A program made the position numbers and the translations under genes. The notes beneath the pieces were generated by a model. The model was not told the origin of the DNA and ran no database searches. It was given only the letters and a program-made list of their open reading frames with translations. Source: Bog-473 sp963741995 (GTDB taxonomy: Bacteria > Actinomycetota > Acidimicrobiia > Acidimicrobiales > RAAP-2). Taken from it: a stretch of 64,000 bases of DNA. Shown piece after piece: positions 57,548-64,000 of the stretch. The stretch is from assembly GCA_963741995.1 (NCBI GenBank), contig CAVUKI010000001.1, forward strand, positions 558,001-622,000, written 5' to 3'. How positions within the stretch are numbered: the stretch's first letter is position 1; the number at the start of each line of letters is the position of its first letter.

Positions 57548-57931
57548 TCAGCAGATGTTCGCATTGATCACGACCTGCGTGGTTTGAGAACTTCGAACCA
57601 GGAAAGGTCTGTGGCCAGCGCGAATCGCCCACTCATGGGCGGCTTTCCCGTGAATGCCTCTGTAGTCGCCCATCAGGTCGATCACATAGCCCGATGGGCC
57701 TTCCGAGCACTTTTCTGGAAGGAAGATTTGCAAGACGGCCGCTTTGCACCCTACGACTTGCGCAGCAGTCAATGGCTGCTTAGCGGTAACCGCCATCACG
57801 CATCCCCGGATCTGCTTCCGGGTCGGTATCGGTGGCGACTTGCCCGAGGCTGCAATCGCAGCGATGCATGAAAGGACGACCAAACCCGCGGCGACGATGC
57901 CCAACAGGGGAGAGCGTGACTTTGCTATCAC
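57548..57931 (-). CDS. secreted Cys-containing protein, unknown
   Basis: A 127-residue protein with a signal-peptide-like N-terminus (SRSPLLGIVAAGLVVLSCIAAIAASG, about 5-31). The mature part carries four Cys (RGCVMAV, VVGCKAA, LPEKCSEG and the C-terminal NANIC), which could form two disulfides outside the cell. A hydrophobic VLQIFLP stretch is near the middle. GTG start at 57931. The 5' end overlaps the divergent winged-helix gene by 16 nt, so the two promoters must lie inside each other's coding sequence. No family recognised. Confidence 0.5.
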   Translation of the reverse strand: MIAKSRSPLLGIVAAGLVVLSCIAAIAASGKSPPIPTRKQIRGCVMAVTAKQPLTAAQVVGCKAAVLQIFLPEKCSEGPSGYVIDLMGDYRGIHGKAAHEWAIRAGHRPFLVRSSQTTQVVINANIC

Positions 57932-58203
57932 ACCCCATTTTCTACTCAGTTTCGCCGCGGGCGGCGACCGCTCTGCGCATGCCTTACGACGTGCTCACCG
58001 TCCTCATCAGCCATCGGGACCAAGCGCTGAGCCCGGAAGAGCTGATCGATTTGGCCGCCTGGGACGACCGGAGTTGGGTGGCTCGCGACCCGATGAAGTA
58101 CGCCCTGGCTCGCCTTCAGCACGACCTCGGCTGGACTGAGCCAAACGGTCCGATCGAGACGATCCGAGGGGTTGGATACCCGATACCGCTGCCGAGCGAG
58201 TAG
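57916..58203 (+). CDS. stand-alone OmpR/PhoB-type winged-helix protein
   Basis: A 95-residue protein consisting of just a Trans_reg_C-type winged helix: ATALRMPYDVLTVLISHRDQALSPEELIDLAAWDDRSWVARDPMKYALARLQHDLGW, ending in IETIRGVGYPIPLP. The last motif (RGxGY) is the wing strand of OmpR-family output domains. No receiver domain is attached and no sensor kinase is nearby, so it is an orphan DNA-binding module. GTG 57916 has AGGGGAGAG upstream. It overlaps divergently with the secreted Cys protein gene. Confidence 0.65.
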   Translation: MTLLSHPIFYSVSPRAATALRMPYDVLTVLISHRDQALSPEELIDLAAWDDRSWVARDPMKYALARLQHDLGWTEPNGPIETIRGVGYPIPLPSE

Positions 58204-58323
58204 ACGCGCTCGACAGGGGACTACCCCGCTATGCCGGCACGGTCGACAGTTCGGCGGAGGTCTGACGTGGGGTGGCCTCGAAATCGACCTCGCGTTCTCG
58301 TCACGAGACGGCAGCGGCGATCA

Positions 58324-58446
58324 GCGCCTCTCGCTCGTAGGTCGCGGCCGACGTGATCGGCACGGACTCGGCCTTGATGACGTCGCTCGGAAATCGCAGC
58401 GCGGTTGAGATCCAGTCCTCAAGTCGGTTCGATTCCCGCGAGGCGC
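58324..58446 (+). other. tRNA-like structured segment
   Basis: GCGCCTC (58324-58330) pairs perfectly with GAGGCGC (58440-58446). The latter is preceded by gtcgg-TTCGATT-cccgc, a T-arm-like hairpin with one mismatch. Between them are GGCCGA/TCGGCC and TTGAG/CTCAA stems. The total length (123 nt) is too long for a normal tRNA and no standard D-arm is seen; a degenerate tRNA, a tRNA fragment or chance are all possible. The 58204-58535 gap holds no supported gene. Confidence 0.25.
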
Positions 58447-58535
58447 AACACCCCATCGGTTGGAAAGAGCCCGGCTCCCGCGTTGCCAGCCCGGCGTGAT
58501 CTCGCAGTCACAGTCACCACGGGGCCCAGCAGCTC

Positions 58536-58856
58536 TCAGCCCGCGGGCGGGCTGAACGGGATGTCCCGCTTCGCGGCCTCGTCAATCTCGCTCGGCGTGA
58601 GCAGCACAACGGTGCGCGAGCTGATCATTCCGCTGCCGTTGACGGCCATCTGTACCGCGGCGACCGTGGCGTTGTCCGGGAAGTCCGCCACGATGAAGGC
58701 GTCGGTGTCTCCGAACGCGAAGTAGAAGCACTCGAGGCTGCCCCCCAGGCCCTCGATGAGCGCCTTCGTAGCTGCGACGCGAGCGGAGCCCCCTTCGGAT
58801 TTCAATCCATTGATCGCGTCGGCGGTATAGCTCGCCTCGACCAAGTACTTCGGCAT
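58536..58856 (-). CDS. GYD-domain protein
   Basis: A 106-residue GYD-family protein (Pfam GYD, dimeric alpha/beta-barrel type): MPKYLVEASYTADAINGLKSEGGSARVAATKALIEGLGGSLECFYFAFGDTDAFIVADFPDNATVAAVQMAVNGSGMISSRTVVLLTPSEIDEA. The central GDTDAFIVADFPD motif is the GYD signature (here GDTDA). ATG 58856 matches the family N-terminus (YLVEASYT). Function of the family is unknown. It is divergent from the secreted protein gene at 59178; the 321-bp gap between them shows no other gene. Confidence 0.85.
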   Translation of the reverse strand: MPKYLVEASYTADAINGLKSEGGSARVAATKALIEGLGGSLECFYFAFGDTDAFIVADFPDNATVAAVQMAVNGSGMISSRTVVLLTPSEIDEAAKRDIPFSPPAG

Positions 58857-59177
58857 GTCCGCGTCTCCTGTCTCGGGCCTTGGAAACTCACAACGGATCG
58901 TACCGGGAACGACCGATGCAGATGGTGACATGCCGTCATGGCGTGGGCCGAGGACCGCCCCCCCAATCCGCCAGCCGATTGGCCTCGGGGTTCGTCAGCT
59001 TGTACACACCTCCGAGACATCGCTGCACCGTAAGTGCAAGCAAGTTCGCCAGCTTGCGGGTCGGTCCCGTCCCCACTGCCGGCTCTGGCAAAGGGCAATA
59101 GCCATGACAAGCGTTTCATCGCGACGGTCCTGGGGAACATGTCAATACCGAGGGGCTCGAAGAACTGGGGGAGGATC

Positions 59178-59798
59178 ATGAAACTGGTTTTGCGAACGAT
59201 GGTCGGCAGCGCGGTCCTTGGAGTCATGCTGATGGCGTCGACGACCCTGGGCTCGGCGCCTCCTGCCTCTGGGACGACACCTTCCTCGTATCACATCAAC
59301 TACACGGTCGACGCGACGACCACCCTGGCGAAGCTGCACCAAACGGTGACGGTGCCGCCAGGCTCTTTCATCGGTTCACTTAATCTCAAGACCTTCGTGT
59401 TGACCGGAAACTTGAGCCTCCCACCGGCGTCGACCACAGTGAGTGTGGCCGGCATTGGTCTCGCAACCGCCACCTTCGAGCTCGCTGCTACGAAGCCGGT
59501 GACGGGAAAGGTTGACATCAAGACCCTGGCGGTCACAGCCACCGCGTCCTTCAACGTCCTGGTGACTTCCGTGAAGCCGCTCGGATTGCCGATAAATCTC
59601 GTCGGGAACAGCTGCGGCACCTCGACGCCGGTGTCAGTGACGTTCAGCGGCAAACTCTCGCTCAAAGCGAGCTCGGCCTTCTCGGGGACCTACACCATCC
59701 CACCGCTCAAGACGTGCGGGCTGACGACTCCAGCTCTCAACCTGCTCATCCCTGGACCGGGCAACGTCTTCTCGGCCTCGTTCGTACCTGCGACCTAA
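59178..59798 (+). CDS. secreted beta-rich protein, unknown
   Basis: A 206-residue protein with a clear signal peptide (MKLVLRTMVGSAVLGVMLMA, cleavage likely near SAPPASG). The mature part is rich in Thr, Ser and Val, with alternating hydrophobic strands (YHINYTVDATTTLAKLHQTVTVPPGSFIGSLNLKTF, TVSVAGIGLATATFELA) and two Cys (GNSCGTS and LKTCGLT) that may pair. It resembles actinobacterial extracellular proteins of unknown function that form beta-sandwich folds. ATG 59178 has GGGGAGGA 5 nt upstream. No neighbour suggests a function. Confidence 0.65.
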   Translation: MKLVLRTMVGSAVLGVMLMASTTLGSAPPASGTTPSSYHINYTVDATTTLAKLHQTVTVPPGSFIGSLNLKTFVLTGNLSLPPASTTVSVAGIGLATATFELAATKPVTGKVDIKTLAVTATASFNVLVTSVKPLGLPINLVGNSCGTSTPVSVTFSGKLSLKASSAFSGTYTIPPLKTCGLTTPALNLLIPGPGNVFSASFVPAT

Positions 59799-59989
59799 GG
59801 GCGGATTGGGAGGGAACCTCAGCCCTGGGCCGGCCTGTCTGACCGTTCCGAGAGAATCGTCCCAAGCGGACGTGGGTTTTGCCGTGGTGGCGGTGTGCTC
59901 TCGGGTTAGTTCCTTGCGCTGGCGGGTAAAGACTGATCGGCGCCATCGAGAACCCATGGGTGATTGGGGATCAGGCAGAGAAACGATTC

Positions 59990-60009
59990 GGCCCCGCTTC
60001 TGCGGGGTC
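59990..60009 (+). terminator. hairpin in the 59799-60113 gap
   Basis: GGCCCCGC (59990-59997) with GCGGGGTC (60002-60009), one G-T pair, TTCT loop, followed by GTTTCG. A plausible terminator for the secreted protein gene, 190 bp away. A TTGACC hexamer (60068-60073) and GTATAT (60098-60103) lie before the thioesterase gene, but their spacing is long. Nothing else supported in this gap. Confidence 0.4.
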
Positions 60010-60113
60010 GTTTCGCGTACTGGCCCGGTTGGCACATCGGGGGGCGCAGCAGGTCACGTCCCGGACCTTGACCCGATTAGCGGCCTCTTCCGAGTTGGTA
60101 TATCCATTGCGCA

Positions 60114-60554
60114 ATGGCGGACCTCCCCAATGCCGAGATGACCAAGCTGCACAATGAGGTGCTCGAGCAGGGTAGACATCTCTTTCAGCAACTTGGGACA
60201 CGCGACATGCCATCGCCCGAAGATCACCTCGTGATTGAGATGGACGTCGGCCCCCAGCTCTCGAACGTGCGTGGAGGGTTACAAGGCGGCCTGATCGCGG
60301 TCGTCATCGACCTCTGTGCCGGACGTCTGGCGTATCAGTCCTGTGATCATGAGAACGGCTTCAGCACGGCGACCTCTGACCTGACGATTCATTTTTTGTC
60401 TCCGGTTGTCGTGGGCCCCGCACGCGCCGACGCCTGGATCGTGCGCCAGGGGCGTTCCAACTTTGTACTGCAAGTAGAAGTCACGGATGTCGGTCGCGAC
60501 GATAAGTTGGCCGCCGTTTCGACGATCGCGTTCACGGTCCTGGCGCCTCGCTGA
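60114..60554 (+). CDS. hotdog-fold thioesterase (PaaI-like)
   Basis: A 146-residue hotdog protein with the PaaI/YdiI-type pattern: LVIEMDVGPQLSNVRGGLQGGLIAVVIDLCAGRLAYQS (the GG-x-x-HGG-like substrate loop and the helix carrying the catalytic acid, here VIDLC), then TATSDLTIHFLSPVVVGPARADAWIVRQGRSNFVLQVEVTD. The usual HGG is replaced by LQGG, so an acyl-CoA thioesterase role is likely but modified. It is followed by a strong hairpin overlapping its stop codon. Confidence 0.8.
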   Translation: MADLPNAEMTKLHNEVLEQGRHLFQQLGTRDMPSPEDHLVIEMDVGPQLSNVRGGLQGGLIAVVIDLCAGRLAYQSCDHENGFSTATSDLTIHFLSPVVVGPARADAWIVRQGRSNFVLQVEVTDVGRDDKLAAVSTIAFTVLAPR

Positions 60555-60568
60555 GCCTTCAGCGAGGC
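60545..60568. terminator. perfect 9-bp hairpin at convergent gene ends
   Basis: GCCTCGCTG - agcctt - CAGCGAGGC, followed by TTCG. It overlaps the thioesterase stop codon and lies before the end of the convergent CYTH gene. Confidence 0.6.
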
Positions 60569-60630
60569 TTCGATCCCACAGTGGCGACCCGGACTTTTCG
60601 CCGCCCCGACGCCGGGAGCCGTCGGATCCT

Positions 60631-61173
60631 TCAACCGTTTCGTAGGAGCTCAGCCACGTCGGCCAAGAGTGCTGCCGCCTCCTTGCTCGAGAGATGCGCG
60701 AGGTGTCCACCTGAGAAGCGGTCCTCCTTGCTCACGTCAGCGAGGGCAAGCGGTGGGGTGGCGAGGTCGGGGTCATCCTCCTTCAGTTCGACCTCGGCAA
60801 GGATCAGACCTTCGAGGCTGCCCTCGAACTGGTCAACCGAGATGACACGATCACCGTTGGGCCAATGCCAACGAATCTTGTTGAGCGGCGATCCTGCCAG
60901 TGCGGCGAGTGAGTCGAACTCGTGCCGGGTGAGGTACAGATTGGTGATCGACACCAATTCCGGGGAGTCCGGCACGAACCGCACTTTTTGCCCCAGCTTG
61001 TAGGCGACTTCTGATCCCAGACGCGCTTGGCGTAGCCGCAGCGTCGAATCATTGAGATAACGATCACGGATCTCGACCGGCTCTGTGATGCCCTTCGGTA
61101 ACCCGCCAAGGATCCAGCGCTGCTCTCGCTCGACCCTGGCGTAGCGACCTTCTCCCGGCCTTCTTCGGATCAC
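60631..61173 (-). CDS. CYTH-domain (triphosphate tunnel) protein
   Basis: A 180-residue protein with CYTH-like features: VEREQRWIL (the ExExK-type N-terminal motif, here E-R-E-x-x-W), EIRDRYLNDSTLRLRQARL (Arg-rich tunnel strand), YKLGQKVRF, NLYLTRHEFDSLAAL, KIRWHWPNGDRVISVDQFEGSLEGLILAEVELKEDD (a strand with alternating charged residues and a terminal E-x-E). The family binds triphosphates in a beta-tunnel and includes thiamine-triphosphatases and adenylate cyclases. Which activity applies here cannot be told; the motif ExExK is not fully canonical. Confidence 0.75.
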   Translation of the reverse strand: MIRRRPGEGRYARVEREQRWILGGLPKGITEPVEIRDRYLNDSTLRLRQARLGSEVAYKLGQKVRFVPDSPELVSITNLYLTRHEFDSLAALAGSPLNKIRWHWPNGDRVISVDQFEGSLEGLILAEVELKEDDPDLATPPLALADVSKEDRFSGGHLAHLSSKEAAALLADVAELLRNG

Positions 61174-61343
61174 CTAAGCAGTATGCCGTGGTCCCCAGAG
61201 ATCGCATCGGGAGCAAGGTGTTGCCGACCCGAGGTGCGCCGGCACGCCGGGTCAGTGAGGCAGTCGGGTGAGAGGAGACCCGAGACGAGGTCGAAGGACG
61301 CCACCGCATCCCTCCACCTCGAGTCGCGAGAGGACGTCCGAGG

Positions 61344-61697
61344 TCAGACGCTCGACGAGCTCAAGGAGCCAAGTTCCATGAGATCGATGACGTAGAGCTC
61401 ATCTTCGGAGAGGCCAACGAATGCGATACCGGCGCGTACGATTCCATCCGGGCCGGGTTTTGCATTTCGCACCTCGCCCGTCACCGTCATGTCGACGGAA
61501 TCACCGACCGGAAGACGGAGGGAGATGCGACGACCTACGAGATCGGATGCACCAGGGTGGCGAAAGTCCATCCCCACACCGAGCGTGGAGAAGTCGAAGA
61601 CTCCGCAGTCCCGCCACAGGTGGGACGATTCGCCCTCGACATGGCAAGAGCCCATCCACACAGCCGATCGGCGTTGTGCTCGTCGGCGATCCTCCAT
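61344..61697 (-). CDS. PilZ-domain protein
   Basis: A 117-residue PilZ-like protein. The N-terminus MEDRRRAQRRSAVWMGSCHVEG contains the R-x-x-x-R-type (RRxxRR) c-di-GMP-binding stretch at the start of the PilZ barrel. CGVFDFSTLGVGMDFRHPGA supplies the D/N-x-S-x-x-G motif (DFSTLG), and VTGEVRNAKPG and GIAFVGLSEDE follow as barrel strands. The start at 61697 is chosen because GGAGG lies 6 nt upstream; the longer frame adds 25 improbable residues. It probably binds cyclic di-GMP and signals to an unknown partner. Confidence 0.8.
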   Translation of the reverse strand: MEDRRRAQRRSAVWMGSCHVEGESSHLWRDCGVFDFSTLGVGMDFRHPGASDLVGRRISLRLPVGDSVDMTVTGEVRNAKPGPDGIVRAGIAFVGLSEDELYVIDLMELGSLSSSSV

Positions 61698-61933
61698 GGT
61701 CCACCTCCACATGCGGCGCAGGGTCGATTCCCGGACGCGACGCGACGCGTCCTTCCGATCTGTGTCGACCAAAATCTGGATCGACTTGAACCCATCCCGA
61801 AGAACGCGTCCGCACTACCCGTTGGCGCCCCGAGTTCTGTTCGGATCTCCATGCCGCGATGTCAGCCGAACGTCGCCGGGCGGGGTCTGGTCGCAGTCCG
61901 ATGGCCCGAGCAGGCTTCGCCAGGCCGACGCCC

Positions 61934-62698
61934 TTACAGCGGCGAGGAGTGCTCTGCTCGGGTGGCGGCGTGACGGCCGGCCCGCCGGCCGAAGAACGAT
62001 CCGTCTCCGAGGCTGATGCCGCTCGCGTAGTGGCTCGCCGCGAGGCTGGCCGAGGTCCGGCCGACTGCATAGAGGCCAGGGACGTGCCCACCTGCAGTGT
62101 CGAGCGCGACCCCGTCGGCGTCGGCCGCGAGTCCGCCGAGGGTGAAGGTGGCATAAATGGCAGCGTGGTCGACCCGTAGGTCGATGGCGCCAATGCCGAT
62201 GGCCGGTGGCACGCCAATGGGCTGCAGGAAGGGCGCACGTTTGTGAAACTCCGGGTCCTGGCCCACGGCGGCCGCCTCGTTGTAGTCGCGCACGGTGCGA
62301 GCCAGCGCGTCGGGCGGGATGCCGAGGTCCACCGCGAGTTCCTCGGCGGTCGCCGCGGCGAATGCGACGCGAAATCCAAGGAGATTCGACTCGTGAATCA
62401 CGTCATCCGTGATCATGTAGACAAATCCGTCCTGGTCGCGGAGTGCATGAAGCCCGATCCGACCCGTGTAGGCGTCCTCGTTGATGAATCGTTCACCGTG
62501 ACGGTTGACGAGGATTCCCCGGGCCAAGCGGTGAGGCGGCCCCAGCGGCAGAGCGCATTCGAAGGCATGGAGCCGCGCTCGTCGCCGCGCCTGCTCCGAC
62601 GCCCATACGGATTCCTCGGCCGTCGTCGTTGGGCGTGCCGATCCGCCAGGCCGCGTCGGGAACATGGGCCAACGGGCACTCCTCGGCAACCATCGCAT
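61934..62698 (-). CDS. FAD-dependent oxidoreductase, C-terminal part (frameshifted gene)
   Basis: C-terminal half of a flavoprotein of the fumarate reductase/3-ketosteroid-dehydrogenase type. Reliable sequence starts near 62590 with ARLHAFECALPLGPPHRLARGILVNRHGERFINEDAYTGRIG, and ends with FTLGGLAADADGVALDTAGGHVPGLYAVGRTSASLAASHYASGISLGDGSFFGRRAG, the usual closing FAD-binding stretch of this family. The upstream portion of this frame (62590-62698) is the wrong-frame reading of the N-terminal gene. One base added or lost near 62580-62600 in a GCGCGGCGACGAGCG run joins the two halves. Could be a pseudogene or an assembly error. Confidence 0.7.
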   Translation of the reverse strand: MRWLPRSARWPMFPTRPGGSARPTTTAEESVWASEQARRRARLHAFECALPLGPPHRLARGILVNRHGERFINEDAYTGRIGLHALRDQDGFVYMITDDVIHESNLLGFRVAFAAATAEELAVDLGIPPDALARTVRDYNEAAAVGQDPEFHKRAPFLQPIGVPPAIGIGAIDLRVDHAAIYATFTLGGLAADADGVALDTAGGHVPGLYAVGRTSASLAASHYASGISLGDGSFFGRRAGRHAATRAEHSSPL

Positions 62699-63404
62699 CG
62701 TTGTGGATGAACCCGCCGGCGGCCAGAATCACCCCGCCCCGAGCCCGAATGGTTCGGAGTCCGTCGTCCGCCCGCACTTCCACCCCGACGACCTCACCGC
62801 CGTCGACGACCAGTGCCTCGGCCCGGGTGTCCGTCACGACGCGAGCGGCGCTCGTCGCGACGGCCGCATCGAGACGCTCCATGAGAAAGCCACCGGCGGC
62901 GTCGATGTAGTGCGGCTTGTGCCCGCGCGGCACCGGAACAGCCACTTCGTCGAAGGGGTAGGAGTCCTCGCCTCCGCTGAAGAGCAGGCCCGCGTCATCG
63001 GCTGATTCACGGTTCGGCTCGTCGCAGAACGCTGCTCGGAACGGCACGCCGATGGAGACCAGCCAGTCAAAATGGTCCGGCGATCCCTCGCAGTAGGCGA
63101 CGAGGCGGGCGTCGTCCACGCCGGGGCCGAGCGCGGCTCGCAGGAACGCCACCATGTTGTCGGTGGAGTCCTCGAAGCCGCAGGCGCGCTGGAGCGCCGT
63201 GCCACCGCCCAGATAGATGAGGCCGCCGGAGTTTGCCGACGTGCCACCGGGCGCAACGCCACGTTCCACGGCCAGCACCTCCGCACCAGACTGCCGAGCC
63301 GCCACCACTGAGGACGTCCCGGCCACGCCGAGGCCCACCACGACGACGTCGACGGTCTCGTCGAAACGAACCTCACTGACTTCATGCGCCGGGATGGGCT
63401 CCAT
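62493..63404 (-). CDS. FAD-dependent oxidoreductase, N-terminal part (frameshifted gene)
   Basis: N-terminal half of the same flavoprotein: DVVVVGLGVAGTSSVVAARQSGAEVLAVERG (dinucleotide-binding GxGxxG), GGTSANSGGLIYLGGGTALQ, DNMVAFLRAALGPGVDDARLVAYCEGSPDHFDWLVSIGVPFRA, and the GGVILAAGGFIHNDAMV strand. The true protein reads to about GVGAGAATSA (near 62600), after which this frame leaves the family pattern and stops at 62493. ATG at 63404. Together with the downstream piece it would be a protein of about 490 residues acting on a steroid, fumarate-like or other unsaturated substrate; which is unknown. Confidence 0.75.
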   Translation of the reverse strand: MEPIPAHEVSEVRFDETVDVVVVGLGVAGTSSVVAARQSGAEVLAVERGVAPGGTSANSGGLIYLGGGTALQRACGFEDSTDNMVAFLRAALGPGVDDARLVAYCEGSPDHFDWLVSIGVPFRAAFCDEPNRESADDAGLLFSGGEDSYPFDEVAVPVPRGHKPHYIDAAGGFLMERLDAAVATSAARVVTDTRAEALVVDGGEVVGVEVRADDGLRTIRARGGVILAAGGFIHNDAMVAEECPLAHVPDAAWRIGTPNDDGRGIRMGVGAGAATSAAPCLRMRSAAGAASPLGPGNPRQPSR

Positions 63405-63523
63405 GTGGGCATTCTGTCCCGAACAGTCTCACCTCTGCCGGATAGGTGGGGGACGGAGAACCAGGGGGGTGTTCTCGAGCGGTCTGCGGTCCGTTCTTCG
63501 GATTGGCGTATCGACCGTCTCTC

Positions 63524-63529
63524 TAGAAT
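63524..63529 (+). promoter_or_regulatory. -10 box of a probable leaderless transcript
   Basis: TAGAAT ends 6 nt before the ATG at 63536. Confidence 0.5.
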
Positions 63530-63535
63530 GCGGCA

Positions 63536-64000
63536 ATGACGCCACCCAGCCTCGCCCAGCAGGAACGCAACACGCTCTGCGATCTCTTGGTCGAGCATGG
63601 TGCGGGCGCACCCACGTTGTGCGAGGGCTGGCTCGCGGCCGATCTCGCGGCGCACCTCGTTGTCCGTGAGCGGCGGCCCGACAGTGGACCCGGCCTGGTC
63701 TGGCCCCCAATGGCCGGTTACACGGAGAAGGTGCGGCGGGCCGTTCGGGATCGCACGTCGTGGGAAGAGCTGGTGGCGACGGTGCGACGCGGGCCGCCTT
63801 TGCTCCTGCGCCCTTTTGACGGGCCGATGAATACGGTCGAGTATTTCATCCACGTCGAAGACCTGCGTCGCGCGCAGACCGGCTGGAAACGTCGCGCGAT
63901 TTCCCCGGAACTCGACGATGCGCTCTGGGCACGCGTGGGGCCCGGTGGTATGGCGAAGAAAGTCCCCGCCACCATCGTGATGACCTCGCCGGGACGGGCC
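63536..64000 (+). CDS. TIGR03085-type MDMPI/DinB-like metal-binding protein (truncated by window end)
   Basis: At least 155 residues, open at the right window edge. The N-terminus LAQQERNTLCDLLVEHGAGAPTLCEGWLAADLAAHLVVRERRPDSGPGL matches the actinobacterial TIGR03085 family (W-x-x-x-D-L-A-A-H-L-V-x-R-E-R-R-P-D). The central FDGPMNTVEYFIHVEDLRRAQTGW supplies the HxEDxRR metal-binding motif. A TAGAAT box ends 6 nt before the ATG, consistent with a leaderless transcript. The family is thought to use mycothiol or a metal; substrate unknown. A second, more distant MDMPI-like gene lies at 1954-2601. Confidence 0.85.
   Translation, partial: MTPPSLAQQERNTLCDLLVEHGAGAPTLCEGWLAADLAAHLVVRERRPDSGPGLVWPPMAGYTEKVRRAVRDRTSWEELVATVRRGPPLLLRPFDGPMNTVEYFIHVEDLRRAQTGWKRRAISPELDDALWARVGPGGMAKKVPATIVMTSPGRA

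Noticed and set aside
58172..58408. 78-codon frame after the winged-helix gene
   Set aside because: Overlaps the end of that gene in another frame and shows Arg/Gly-rich shadow composition.

Overview
The window is high-GC (about 70% by eye), densely packed DNA from an actinobacterium. The signs are mycothiol-type DinB/MDMPI enzymes, a DUF222/13E12 HNH protein, a PASTA-domain Ser/Thr kinase, gatCAB in C-A-B order, a long-form LeuA, and many start codons that appear leaderless. Gene content and style would fit Acidimicrobiia or a related soil lineage, but I cannot fix the class from sequence alone. No rRNA gene, convincing complete tRNA or CRISPR array was seen.

Layout. 0-5 kb: a hypothetical gene, a lipoprotein beta-propeller, an MDMPI-type enzyme, a methyltransferase and a glutamine-synthetase-like ligase. 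5-10 kb: a PuuD-type gamma-glutamyl hydrolase, Sir2 deacylase, acyl-CoA synthetase and succinate-semialdehyde-type dehydrogenase; with the ligase these look like polyamine/GABA catabolism. 9.7-16.3 kb: cysteine desulfurase, mnmA, ligA and a PASTA kinase, mostly touching or overlapping. 16.3-24.8 kb: a frameshifted MFS exporter, SCP2-like protein, alpha/beta hydrolase-gatC-gatA-gatB, an HNH protein and a TetR regulator divergent from an MMPL exporter. 27-32.5 kb: an IlvD/Edd dehydratase, then ilvB-ilvN-ilvC behind a transcription attenuator with an Ile-Leu-Val-Leu-Val leader peptide. 32.5-40 kb: a ribbon-helix-helix regulator with phased operators and a DUF4097 protein, a secreted GH5 glycosidase, an ArsR regulator, an SDR and an ABC exporter. 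40-47 kb: serC, an aminotransferase, serA and leuA, the last behind a second attenuator with a Leu-rich leader. 47-52 kb: cyclic-nucleotide-binding, ArsR/SRPBCC and FtsX-like proteins.

From about 52.3 to 61.8 kb the GC content drops and the content becomes accessory: Nudix, PhyH-type dioxygenase, a complete IS110-family element, a stand-alone winged helix, secreted and membrane orphans, CYTH and PilZ proteins, and several strong inverted repeats. The window ends with a frameshifted FAD-dependent oxidoreductase and a truncated MDMPI-type gene.

Most notable: (1) two attenuators built alike for branched-chain amino-acid genes; (2) an IS110 element whose two junctions share a CGCCCCTAwTCAG sequence around a CT core, with candidate bridge-RNA regions; (3) four 8-bp operator repeats at exact 11-bp spacing; (4) a recurring TANNNT box 6-8 nt before start codons; (5) serC and its divergent neighbour sharing the bases of their start codons; (6) two single-base frameshifts in GC-rich runs.
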